Shown here piece by piece: positions 34,312 through 42,584 of a stretch of 64,000 bases of DNA. Made by a program: the position numbers and the translations under genes. The notes beneath the pieces were generated by a model. That model was not told where the DNA came from and did not search any database. It was given only the letters and a program-made list of their open reading frames with translations. Numbering within the stretch: the stretch's first letter is position 1; each line of letters begins with the position of its first letter. The DNA comes from Bradyrhizobium sp. BRP22 (GTDB taxonomy: Bacteria; Pseudomonadota; Alphaproteobacteria; Rhizobiales; Xanthobacteraceae), in assembly GCF_020194175.1 (NCBI RefSeq), contig NZ_JADYVX010000023.1, forward strand, positions 1 to 64,000. The letters run 5' to 3'.

Positions 34312-35106
34312 ATGCGGCGCTCCGTCGCTTTCCGCAGCTTTACGCTTGCCTTCGTCACTGTACTCTTCCTCACCGCCTCTGCATCCGCCGCCGAAATCCA
34401 CGTGATGATCTCGGGCGGGCTGACCGCCGCCTACAAAGCCCTGGTGCCGGAATTCGAGCGCAAGACCGGCCACAAGGTGTCGACCGCCTATGGGCCGTCG
34501 ATGGGAACCACCGTCAACGCAATTCCGGTGCGGCTCGAGCGCGGCGAGCCGGCCGATGTGCTCATCATGGTCGGCTACGCCCTCAACGATCTCGCTACGC
34601 AAGGCAAGGTCATCGCCGACAGCCGCGTCGACCTCGTCAAATCACCGATCGGGATCGCAGTGAAATCAGGCGCGCCGAAGCCGGACATCAGCTCGGCGGA
34701 CGCCGTGAAGCGCGCGCTGCTCGCGGCAAAGTCGATTGCCTATTCCGATAGCGCCAGCGGCGTCTATGTATCGACCGAGATGTTCGAAAAACTCGGAATT
34801 GCCGAAGCGATGAAGGAGCGAGCGCGGAAGATTCCCGCCACACCGGTCGGCGAAATCGTTGCCAAGGGCGAGGCCGAGATCGGCTTCCAGCAGATCAGCG
34901 AATTGAAGCCCATCGCCGGCATCGATATCGCCGGGCCGCTGCCGGATGAGCTGCAGAAGATCACGGTGTTTTCCGCCGGCATCGCCAGCACCTCCAAGGA
35001 ACCGGACGCCGGACGGGCGCTGATCCAGTTCCTCACGTCGCCCGAGGCCCGCGCCGAGCTCATCAAGAGCGGGCTGGAGCCGATCCGCTCCAGCACCACG
35101 CATTAG
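34312..35106 (+). CDS. ModA-like periplasmic substrate-binding protein (orphan)
   Basis: 264 residues with a signal peptide ending ASA. The extracellular solute-binding fold of the molybdate/tungstate type is visible: IHVMISGGLTAAYKALVPEFE, HKVSTAYGPSMGTTVNAI (oxyanion loop), PADVLIMVGYALNDLATQG and GEAEIGFQQISELKPI. These lack the permease genes modB/C next door, and such orphans are often of unknown ligand. The stop codon TAG at 35104-35106 is the first base triplet of a repeat, see 35104-35202. Confidence 0.88.
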   Translation: MRRSVAFRSFTLAFVTVLFLTASASAAEIHVMISGGLTAAYKALVPEFERKTGHKVSTAYGPSMGTTVNAIPVRLERGEPADVLIMVGYALNDLATQGKVIADSRVDLVKSPIGIAVKSGAPKPDISSADAVKRALLAAKSIAYSDSASGVYVSTEMFEKLGIAEAMKERARKIPATPVGEIVAKGEAEIGFQQISELKPIAGIDIAGPLPDELQKITVFSAGIASTSKEPDAGRALIQFLTSPEARAELIKSGLEPIRSSTTH

Positions 35107-35202
35107 AGCGTTTTCGAGCGAAGCGGATACCTGTTCGCGTGAAGAAAACGCGTCAAGGCAAGAATCTAAAGCTTCGGTTCCGATTCAGCCGAAAATGCTC
35201 TA
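35104..35202. repeat. Inverted-repeat element 'tagagcgttttcg...cgaaaatgctcta'
   Basis: A 99-bp element with ends tagagcgttttcg (left) and, on the other strand, tagagcattttcgg. The middle includes gcggatacctgttcgcgtgaagaaaacgcg. This is a repeat type seen in many rhizobial genomes. Its left TAG is the stop codon of the ModA-like gene and its right TAG, read on the minus strand, is the stop codon of the PP2C-kinase gene, so the element ends both reading frames. Confidence 0.85.
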
Positions 35203-36939
35203 GTGCAAACGATGCGCGCCGTAGGCCAGCACGATAACCAGCGCGAGCGCCAGCAGGAGCGTCGTGCATTTCCAGAACAACAGCGGGTTGCGCTCGATCA
35301 GCGGCGTCGACGACGTCGTGAGATATTTTGCGTTGGGATTGCGGAGGTCGAACAAGAATTCCGACAGGCTGTCATATCGCTTATAGGGATTGGGATGCAC
35401 GGCCCGCTCCAGCGTTCGATCGACCCAGGGCGGGATCTCCGGACGGATGTGCGTGGCCGGGCCGTAGCTGAGCTTGTTGAAGTCCGATCGCGTCCTCGCG
35501 CGGGCAACCTGGGCGCCATAAGGCAGTCTTCCGGTCAGCATGTGATAGGTGACGACCCCAAGCGAGTAGAGATCCGAGCACGGTGTACCGGGCTCGTCCA
35601 GAAAATATTCCGGTGCGGTGTATTGCTGGGTGCCGAGAATGTCGTTGCGGTCGTCCGAAGGCGCCGCCTCGACGATGCCGGAGATCCTGGTCGAGCCGAA
35701 ATCGATGATCTTCACCGTCCCGGTCTTGTCGATCATGATGTTATCCGGCCTGATGTCCTGGTGCAGCATCTCCTTGCGATGGAACGCGCGGATGCCTTTG
35801 GCGATCTGCTCGACAATGCCGCGCACGGTCTCGAGCTGCGGCTTTGGATTGTCGATCATCCATTGCCGAAGCGTCTGCCCATCGATGAACTCGGTCGCGA
35901 CGTAGAGATAGTTGCGTTTGCGCGGCGGCAGCCAGGGTTTCAGCACATGCGGGCTGTCGATGCGCTTGGCGACCCATTCCTCCATCATGAACCGCTTCAG
36001 GTAGGCGGGATCGCCGCGCAGGTCGATGGACGGAAGCTTGAGCGTCACCGTGGTGCCGGTGTCGTCATCGACGGCGAGATAGATGTGGCTGCGGCTGCTG
36101 CCGTGCAGCTCGCGCACGATCGTGTAGCCGTCGAACGTCATCCTGGCTTCCAGGAGCGGCGGCAACGGCAACTCGCTCGATTGGCCGAACGCCTCACTGG
36201 CGCTACTTTCCGGCAGTTCGTCGATACGCACGATCTGGATGGTGAGATTGTCCTGACTGCCGCGCTCATAGGCCTCCTCGACGATGGCCCTGGCCGCCTT
36301 GTCGAGATCATCGACGCCGTCAGCGATCGTCTTGGCCAATTGGCGCGGCGCGATGTGCTCATAGACGCCATCGGTCGCCAACAGAAACGTGTCCCCTTGC
36401 TCGACCTTGAACGACTGATAGTCGATCTCGATCTGCGGATTTACCCCGAGCGCACGACCGAGATAACTCTGCATCGAAGAAAGAACGACGCGGTGATCGG
36501 CGGTCAGTTGCTCAAGACTGTTTCCGGCGAGGCGATAGATCCGGCAGTCGCCGACATGGAAGATATGCGCGGTGGTCGACTTGATCACCATGGCGCTCAG
36601 CGTGCAGACATATCCCTTGTCTTTTTCGTACGGGTTCTGGCTGCGCCTGGTCTGCGCATGTAGCCACGAATTGGTGGCTTCCAGCACGCGCTGTGCCGAC
36701 GTCTTCACCGACCAGGATTCCGAGGTGCAGTAGTAGTCTGTCAAGAATCCTTTGACGGCCGACTCGCTCGCGATGCGGCTGACGCTGCTGGAGCTGATCC
36801 CGTCGGCAAGCACGATCGCGATGCCCTTCAGGCCGAGCAGCGGCTCGTCCGGGATCAGCACGCCGTGAAAATCCTGATTGGTCCCCTTGCGGCCCTTATC
36901 AGAATATTGTCCGACCGATATTTTCAGGTGGCGCGACAT
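35200..36939 (-). CDS. Bifunctional PP2C phosphatase / Ser-Thr protein kinase, membrane-anchored
   Basis: 579 residues from MSRHLKISVGQ. The PP2C domain spans about 5-235: KGTNQDF, VLADGISSSS (the second Gly of DGxGG replaced), VGDCRIYR, LATDGVYEHI and SQDNLTIQIV, i.e. most metal Asp present. The kinase domain spans about 255-530: poorly conserved Gly loop (ELHGSSRSHIYL), ATP Lys in VTLKLPS, catalytic loop LHQDIRPDNIMI (HxD kept, R for K) and DFGSTR. A C-terminal membrane helix (LLLALALVIVLAYG) anchors the fusion with the enzymes inside. The stop lies 58 bp after a formate/nitrite channel gene, a known pairing with nitrite/nitrate uptake. Confidence 0.93.
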   Translation of the reverse strand: MSRHLKISVGQYSDKGRKGTNQDFHGVLIPDEPLLGLKGIAIVLADGISSSSVSRIASESAVKGFLTDYYCTSESWSVKTSAQRVLEATNSWLHAQTRRSQNPYEKDKGYVCTLSAMVIKSTTAHIFHVGDCRIYRLAGNSLEQLTADHRVVLSSMQSYLGRALGVNPQIEIDYQSFKVEQGDTFLLATDGVYEHIAPRQLAKTIADGVDDLDKAARAIVEEAYERGSQDNLTIQIVRIDELPESSASEAFGQSSELPLPPLLEARMTFDGYTIVRELHGSSRSHIYLAVDDDTGTTVTLKLPSIDLRGDPAYLKRFMMEEWVAKRIDSPHVLKPWLPPRKRNYLYVATEFIDGQTLRQWMIDNPKPQLETVRGIVEQIAKGIRAFHRKEMLHQDIRPDNIMIDKTGTVKIIDFGSTRISGIVEAAPSDDRNDILGTQQYTAPEYFLDEPGTPCSDLYSLGVVTYHMLTGRLPYGAQVARARTRSDFNKLSYGPATHIRPEIPPWVDRTLERAVHPNPYKRYDSLSEFLFDLRNPNAKYLTTSSTPLIERNPLLFWKCTTLLLALALVIVLAYGAHRLH

Positions 36940-36997
36940 CGAGAGGTGCGGAGGCAATGGGCTCTCCGCAAAGGAGAGCCCCATATCCGCGTTCCGA

Positions 36998-37822
36998 TCA
37001 AGCCGCGAGGCGCTGGCGCTCGCGCTTCGGCGCGGTCTTCACATGGGTGGCGTAGAGCGTCAGCCCGGTGAAGGCGAGACCGCCGACGAGGTTGCCAAGG
37101 ACGGTCGGAATCTCGTTCCAGATGAGATAGTCCATGATCGTGAACTTGCCGCCGAGCAGAAGGGCGGATGGGAACAGGAACATGTTCACGATCGAATGCT
37201 CGAAGGTCATGAAGAAGAACAGCATGATCGGCATCCACATTGCGATCACCTTGCCGCTGACGCTGGTCGAGATCATTGCCCCGACCACGCCGGCCGAAAC
37301 CATCCAGTTGCAGAGCATGCCGCGGACGAACAGCGTCAGCATCCCCGCCGCCCCATGCGACGCGTAGCCGACGGTGCGGCTTTCGCCGATGGTGCCGATG
37401 ATCTGACCGACCTTGTCAGGCGGCGACGAGAAGCCGAAGGTGAACACGATCGACATCATCACGGCAACGGTGAAGGCGCCGGCAAAATTGCCGATGAACA
37501 CCAGGCCCCAATTGCGCAGCACGCCGCCGAACGTGACGCCCGGCCGCCCGTCGATCCAGGCAAGCGGCGACAGCACGAACACGCCGGTCAGAAGATCGAA
37601 GCCGAACAGATAGAGCATGCAGAAGCCGACCGGAAACAGCGCTGCGCCGACGATCGGCACGCCGGTCGATACATTGACGCTCACTGCAAAGGCCGCGGCG
37701 AGCGCTAGGATCGCACCGGCCATATAGGCGCGGATCACAGTGTCGCGTGTCGACATGAAGATCTTCGACTCGCCCGCGTCCACCATTTTGGTGACGAATT
37801 CCGAAGGCACGAGATAGGCCAT
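36998..37822 (-). CDS. Formate/nitrite transporter family protein
   Basis: 274 residues from MAYLVPSEFVTKMVDAG. Six membrane helices and the FNT signature blocks: an N-terminal AYMAGAILALAAAFAV, GFDLLTGVFVLSPLAWID, LVFIGNFAGAF (the GNxxGA filter side) and MLCNWMVSAGVV, then MFFFMTFEHSIVNMFLFP with the central pore histidine in EHSIVNM. It carries formate, nitrite or another small anion. It reads toward the PP2C-kinase gene with a 58-bp gap, so anion transport could be coupled to protein phosphorylation. Confidence 0.93.
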   Translation of the reverse strand: MAYLVPSEFVTKMVDAGESKIFMSTRDTVIRAYMAGAILALAAAFAVSVNVSTGVPIVGAALFPVGFCMLYLFGFDLLTGVFVLSPLAWIDGRPGVTFGGVLRNWGLVFIGNFAGAFTVAVMMSIVFTFGFSSPPDKVGQIIGTIGESRTVGYASHGAAGMLTLFVRGMLCNWMVSAGVVGAMISTSVSGKVIAMWMPIMLFFFMTFEHSIVNMFLFPSALLLGGKFTIMDYLIWNEIPTVLGNLVGGLAFTGLTLYATHVKTAPKRERQRLAA

Positions 37823-38276
37823 TCCAGTTCCCCTTATTCGCGAAACCAAGGGCGCCGCGGCGCGGCCGCAGCGCGATATGAAGGATGAGTGGACCGTCCT
37901 GGACGTGCGCCGGGTTACGGCGCGATAGGAACGAAACCATTCCTGCTGCGACGCTGCGGTTGGCGGAGCCTGGTTTGGAACAGGGATATGGGGTGGGCGT
38001 CTTTAATGACGGCTCGCGGCGCCTCGGTGAGGTCGCTTTGATCCCTGCGCCTTAAGCCAACGCTGGCTTAGGCAATCCGAAGGACGGCAGTCGTCATTGA
38101 CTCCTGCGCCTTGAAGCAATCGATGTGCCAACGGTCGTTTTTGTCGATCCCACCGGGATTACAGGGATTTGGCGGAGGCGGTCGCGACCGGCCTTGTCAA
38201 GTGTCATGCCGCCGATTTGGGCAATCTGCCCAACGAAGACGCGGTTCGTGCCCTCCCGGCCATGCCGGCCAAGCAC
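37823..38276. other. Gene-free stretch, 454 bp, possible coding remnant
   Basis: No complete gene. Between about 38115 and 38275 one plus-strand frame reads DLAEAVATGLVKCHAADLGN and ALPAMPAKHLF, which has protein-like composition but no start, and it fuses directly with antisense of the next gene. It may be a decayed gene piece. No listed repeat family is present. Confidence 0.35.
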
Positions 38277-39074
38277 CTATTTGGTCTGCGTCCGGATCGG
38301 CGTCTCCTTCAGCCCGTTGTTGTCGTAGGCCTTGCGTAGGGTACCGTTGCTGGTTGCTTCCATCATGAATTTGGTCGCGAAGGCGGCCGATAATGGATGG
38401 TTCAAGGGGACCGCGACCGCGGTCACCGTCTGCTTAAAGGTCTCGTCCAGCACCCGTGTGCCCGGAATCTTCTTCGCCATCGCATTGAGCTGGTCGCGCG
38501 ACAACGCGAAGGCGTCGACCTCGCCATTTTTCAGGAGGTTGAAGATCTCGTCATAGGTCTGATGGCCCGTCACCTTCGCCTGCTTCAGGTGCGCGATCGC
38601 GCCGCGCATGGTCGTGGTGTTGTTGACGGCGGCCACCTTGATGCCCGGCTGATCGAGGCTTGCGAAATTCGTCACCGTCGAGCCCGGCTTGACGATGTAG
38701 GTGGCGTCCGCGACCTCATAGATCGGGCCGAATGTCATCCTGGTTTCGCGCTCGGGATCCTTGGGCAGGAAGGTGACGTCCCAGGTGCCCTTTGAGGCCG
38801 CATCGGTGATCTGCCCGGAATTCTGGTGCACGACATATTCCACGGGCACGCCGAGTTCTGTGGCCATTGCCCTGCCGAGATCGACCGGCACGCCGGCATA
38901 GCCGGATTCAGTCCTGGTGCACCAGAATGCGCCGCCCGCGGGGCTGATCGCAATCGCGACGCGGAGCTTGCCGGTCGGCGCGATCTCGTCCTTCAGCGCA
39001 TCGGCGCTGGCCGGCGCGGCCATGATGGCGATCGCGAGAACCAGGCCTGTGATGAGGGGCAGTTGAGCCGACAT
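38277..39074 (-). CDS. Transporter substrate-binding protein, family 3
   Basis: 265 residues; the signal peptide ends ASA. Family 3 (amino acid/cyclic compound type) binding fold: GKLRVAIAISPAGGAFWC, GYAGVPVDLGRAMATELGVPVEYV, TWDVTFLPKDPERETRMTFG and DATYIVKPGS. Such proteins usually bind polar amino acids. No permease lies next to it. A DUF4399 gene is 16 bp upstream on the same strand, so the two are probably cotranscribed. Confidence 0.88.
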   Translation of the reverse strand: MSAQLPLITGLVLAIAIMAAPASADALKDEIAPTGKLRVAIAISPAGGAFWCTRTESGYAGVPVDLGRAMATELGVPVEYVVHQNSGQITDAASKGTWDVTFLPKDPERETRMTFGPIYEVADATYIVKPGSTVTNFASLDQPGIKVAAVNNTTTMRGAIAHLKQAKVTGHQTYDEIFNLLKNGEVDAFALSRDQLNAMAKKIPGTRVLDETFKQTVTAVAVPLNHPLSAAFATKFMMEATSNGTLRKAYDNNGLKETPIRTQTK

Positions 39075-39090
39075 CAGCTTTGCAACAAAC

Positions 39091-39516
39091 TCATTTGACG
39101 CGGATCGTGATCTTCTCCGACACCACCGGCGGCTTGAAGGGATAGTGCTTGGCGTCGCCGAGCACTAGCTGCAGCGTATGTTTGCCGGGCGGCAGCTCGA
39201 TGCGCGCTTCGGTCTGGCCTGCGCCGAAATGCAGGTGGGACTTGTCCGACGGGATCGGCTCGTTCGGATTGAGCGGCTCGTTCACGTCGATCAGCAGGTG
39301 GTGATGACCCGCATTCGGATAGTCATCGCCGGCATGGGTCACGCCCATGTTGCGCAGGCCGAAGCGGCACCAGAATGCTCCCTTGATCGTCGCGCCATTC
39401 TGCGGCCAGACGAAATACAGCGCCGCATCCTTGGGCGCGGACTTATCCTGGGCCTGCGCAACGTTCGCAAGCGAGGACAGCACCGCTGAAATCAGAAGTG
39501 TGCGCGCAACTCTCAT
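39091..39516 (-). CDS. DUF4399 secreted protein
   Basis: 141 residues from MRVARTLLISAVL with a signal peptide ending AQA. The body matches DUF4399: LYFVWPQNGATIKGAFWCRFGLRNMGVTHAG, YPNAGHHHLLID, SHLHFGAGQTEARIELPPG and HTLQLVLGD. The HHH and HxHFG histidines would suit metal binding. The role is unknown. The start lies behind a run of ten G in place of a normal SD, see 39520-39529. Cotranscribed with the family 3 binding protein. Confidence 0.85.
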   Translation of the reverse strand: MRVARTLLISAVLSSLANVAQAQDKSAPKDAALYFVWPQNGATIKGAFWCRFGLRNMGVTHAGDDYPNAGHHHLLIDVNEPLNPNEPIPSDKSHLHFGAGQTEARIELPPGKHTLQLVLGDAKHYPFKPPVVSEKITIRVK

Positions 39517-39519
39517 TTG

Positions 39520-39529
39520 CCCCCCCCCC
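39520..39529 (-). promoter_or_regulatory. Ten-base poly-G tract at the DUF4399 ribosome-binding site
   Basis: On the coding strand G10 sits 3 bases before the ATG (39516), taking the place of the SD. An upstream in-frame ATG at 39540 would read through the tract, so a slip by one base would change frame. Such tracts are typical sites of phase variation, but only one genome is seen here. Confidence 0.5.
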
Positions 39530-39552
39530 GGTCCGAACATTTTCAAAGTACT

Positions 39553-41115
39553 TTAAGGCGACAGCGCGACGCGGAAGCCATGCGTCGGGTACCGAACGTT
39601 GGTGTCGTAGCTGTCCCGATTAGCCGGCCGCACATACCGGTTATCATTCTTCCACGAACCGGAGCGGAGCACATGGGATGTGCAGTCTCCTCCGACCCAG
39701 GCTGAACCATCGGCCGGAGCGCCCTGGTAGTTCTTGTGCCAGCAATCCTCTACCCACTGATCGACCCCGCCGCCCATGTCGTGGAGGCCGAACGGATTGG
39801 CCTTGAAGTTGCCGACCTTGGTCGGCTGTTCGGCCGCGGTGCTGTCGCCGCAATCCTTGCAGCTCGCCATGCCCGGCTGCATCTGGTCGCCCCACCAATA
39901 TTTGGTCTGCGTCCCGCCGCGAGCAGCAAACTCCCACTCGGCCTCGCTCGGAAGCCGGTAGGCTTTCTTCGTCGTGTCCGCGAGCCAGGTGACATACTGC
40001 TTGGCATCGGCCCAGCTCACATTGGTGACCGGCGCATCGTCCTTTCCGGTCGCGGTGAAGCCGCACACTTTGGCGGCGGCGCAGGCATTCCATTCGCGGA
40101 CCGTGACCGGATATTTGCCGATCGAGAACGGCTTGATCGTCACCCTTCGGATCGGTCGCTCCGAGGCATCATCATTGCTGCCCATCGAGAAGCTGCCGCC
40201 CTGGAGCGCGACCATCTCGGGCTCGCGCACCGATAGAGTGGGCGACGGGCTGACCGCCGTCACGGCCGGGCTCGCGGAGGGCTGCGGTTGCGGCGGCTGC
40301 GGTTGCGCCGTGGGGCTGGCCGTAGGGGCTGCCGTCTGTTTGGTGGCCGGGGCCGGTTCGGCCGCCTTCGGCGATGCCGCAGGCGACGGCGATGAGGCCG
40401 GCGCCGGCGTCCGCTCCGCCACCTTCTCGATCCGCGGCATCAGCAAGGACCAGAGAATGCCGCCGGCGATGATCAGCAGCGTGATGCTGAGCAGGAAGAT
40501 CAGGATGTTCTCGCGCCGCCGGCGCGTCCGGTGGAAGGCCGAGGCATCCGGCAGCACGCGATAGACCCGCACCGGGTCGGTGATGTTCTTGACCTTGCGG
40601 TCGCCGAGCGATTCGTAGCCGCACACCAGCTTGTGCTTGATCTGCTCGTAGATGCCGCCGGAGATGAAGACCTGTCCCGGCTCTGCGATCCCTTCCAACC
40701 GCGCGGCGACGTTGACGCCGTCGCCATAGATATCGTCCGGCTCGATGATGACGTCGCCGAGATTGACGCCGATCCGGTACTCGATCCAGTAGTCCTTCGG
40801 CACCGCCGCGTTGCGGCCGACCAGGTTCTGCTGGATCACGATGCTGCACCTGACGGCTTCGACCGGACTGTCGAACATCGCGATGAAGCCATCGCCGGTC
40901 GTCTTCACCAGCCTGCCGTGATGCTCCACGATGGTCGGCTCGATCAGGTCACGCTCGATCCGCTTGACGCGGCTGTGCGTGCCCTCCTCATCGAGCTGCA
41001 TCAGGCGGCTATAGCCCGCGATGTCGCCTGCTACGATCGCAGCAAGCCGCCGCGGCGTCGGATCACCCGGCGGCCGCTCATGCCTACCCGACTTGAAGTC
41101 ACGAATCTCACCCAT
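39553..41115 (-). CDS. Class III adenylate/guanylate cyclase fused to an FGE-like domain
   Basis: 520 residues from MGEIRDFKSG. The cyclase domain spans 23-190: metal Asp31 (AGDIAGYSR) and Asp75 (TTGDGFIAM), transition-state Asn135 and Arg139 (DGVNVAARLEG), all intact. A membrane helix is at 203-226 (ILIFLLSITLLIIAGGILW), then a Pro/Ala/Ser/Gln linker of about 70 residues. From 300, a formylglycine-generating-enzyme-like domain (MVALQGGSFSMGS, IGKYPVTVREWN, YRLPSEAEWEFAARGG, LHDMGGGVDQWVED) ends RSGSWKNDNRYVRPANR. It lacks the paired active cysteines of true FGE, so it probably binds or modifies something else in the periplasm. This suggests signalling from outside to cAMP inside. Confidence 0.92.
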   Translation of the reverse strand: MGEIRDFKSGRHERPPGDPTPRRLAAIVAGDIAGYSRLMQLDEEGTHSRVKRIERDLIEPTIVEHHGRLVKTTGDGFIAMFDSPVEAVRCSIVIQQNLVGRNAAVPKDYWIEYRIGVNLGDVIIEPDDIYGDGVNVAARLEGIAEPGQVFISGGIYEQIKHKLVCGYESLGDRKVKNITDPVRVYRVLPDASAFHRTRRRRENILIFLLSITLLIIAGGILWSLLMPRIEKVAERTPAPASSPSPAASPKAAEPAPATKQTAAPTASPTAQPQPPQPQPSASPAVTAVSPSPTLSVREPEMVALQGGSFSMGSNDDASERPIRRVTIKPFSIGKYPVTVREWNACAAAKVCGFTATGKDDAPVTNVSWADAKQYVTWLADTTKKAYRLPSEAEWEFAARGGTQTKYWWGDQMQPGMASCKDCGDSTAAEQPTKVGNFKANPFGLHDMGGGVDQWVEDCWHKNYQGAPADGSAWVGGDCTSHVLRSGSWKNDNRYVRPANRDSYDTNVRYPTHGFRVALSP

Positions 41116-41315
41116 GGATCGGTTGGGCTCCAAAAACCGCAAAATAAAGCGTCGAGGCGAATTTGCCTCAGCCCCCGAAACCTAAAGGTCTACCCATAGA
41201 GAGCCTATCACACTCCTTACCCGGAACAAGTTTGCCAGAAATTGTGCGACGCATGAAGTGATGCAGTTCACATAACGATCAACCTTGCGTGTCCGCAACA
41301 AGAACATTCCAAGTC

Positions 41316-42494
41316 TCAATTCACCTGCGGTGCCGGTGTTCTGATCTCATTGGGCAGGATAATAGCCGCCACAATCGCCAATAGACAAAGCCCGGCGAAC
41401 GCCTGCAGCATGGTGACAAACCCGCCCTGCTCATAGAGCCAGGCGACCAGCCCGACCGAGGCGCCGGCTGCCGTGAAGCCGACGAAATAGCGCACCGCAT
41501 AGGCGCGCGAGCGCCATTCCTCGCTGGTGTATTTGCCGACCATGGCATCGTTGACGGTGACCTGGCCGAACGCGCCCATCACGATGCCGATCGACACCAG
41601 GATCAGCGGCAGATCCGACAGCGTCGCTGCCAGATAGAGAAACGGCGCCAGCATGAAGGACAGCGGCAGCGCCACCGTCTTCAGCGAATGGCGGTCGAGC
41701 AGCTTGCCGATCGTATACTGCGTCATCGCGCCGAACACATAGACGCCGGCGGCAATCACGCCAAGCAGCGCCGGGCTTTTCGTCATGTCGGCGAGGCGCT
41801 CGGCGAACAGTTTCGGCAGCGCCACCGTCACCGCATTGAACGTGGTCGAGATCGCGATCACCACGATCAGGAGCGCCAGGATCACCCGCCACATGTCCTT
41901 CTTCGCGACGCGCGCTTGCGCCGCGGCCTGCTTCGTGCCCTTGCGATCCTCATGCACCACGGTCAGCGCGAAGACGATACCGAGCAGCACGGTGACGACG
42001 CCGGGAATGATGAAGGCAAAGCGCCAGCCGAGATACTGGCCGATCACGCCGGTGACCAGCGCCGAGGAAGCGACGCCGAGATTGCCCCAGACCCCGTTCA
42101 GCCCCATCTCGCGGCCGAGCTTGTCGGCATAGGACACGATCATCGCGGTGCCGACCGGATGATAGATCGAGGCGAACACACCGATCGCGAGCAGCGCTGC
42201 CCCAAGCTGCAGCGGGCTGGAGACGAAGCCGACCGAGATCATGGACAGCCCGATGCCGATGAAGAAGATCACCATCATGTGGCGACGGCTCCAGCGGTCG
42301 CCGAGCCAGCCGGTGAGCAGCGAGCCGGCGCCGAAGGCGATGAAGCCCGGGGTCGCGTAAGGCAGCAATTCCGAATAGGCCATGCCGAGCGCCGGTCCCA
42401 TCACGATGACGGCGGCGGCGAAGATCAGCATCGAATAATGGTCAATGAAATGGGCGGCGTTGACGAAGGCGATTACCCGGGCGGGGCTGTTCAT
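41316..42494 (-). CDS. MFS transporter
   Basis: 392 residues from MNSPARVIAFVNAAHF; the open frame runs on to 43664 but that part is antisense of the AraC gene. Twelve hydrophobic helices are countable, and the MFS loop 2-3 motif is present as GWLGDRWSRRHMM. FIDHYSMLIFAAAVIV and YHPVGTAMIVSYAD resemble the fosmidomycin-resistance and sugar/drug exporter subgroups. Divergent from an AraC regulator with 90 bp between, so it is probably under that regulator's control. The substrate is unknown. Confidence 0.9.
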   Translation of the reverse strand: MNSPARVIAFVNAAHFIDHYSMLIFAAAVIVMGPALGMAYSELLPYATPGFIAFGAGSLLTGWLGDRWSRRHMMVIFFIGIGLSMISVGFVSSPLQLGAALLAIGVFASIYHPVGTAMIVSYADKLGREMGLNGVWGNLGVASSALVTGVIGQYLGWRFAFIIPGVVTVLLGIVFALTVVHEDRKGTKQAAAQARVAKKDMWRVILALLIVVIAISTTFNAVTVALPKLFAERLADMTKSPALLGVIAAGVYVFGAMTQYTIGKLLDRHSLKTVALPLSFMLAPFLYLAATLSDLPLILVSIGIVMGAFGQVTVNDAMVGKYTSEEWRSRAYAVRYFVGFTAAGASVGLVAWLYEQGGFVTMLQAFAGLCLLAIVAAIILPNEIRTPAPQVN

Positions 42495-42584
42495 GCGTTG
42501 ATCCTGTTTCGATCCCTTTAGAAGTCCTCTTGGAGGGAATCCTCTTGTTTTCCGAACTGGGTTATAGGGAGTTGTCCTGACGGG

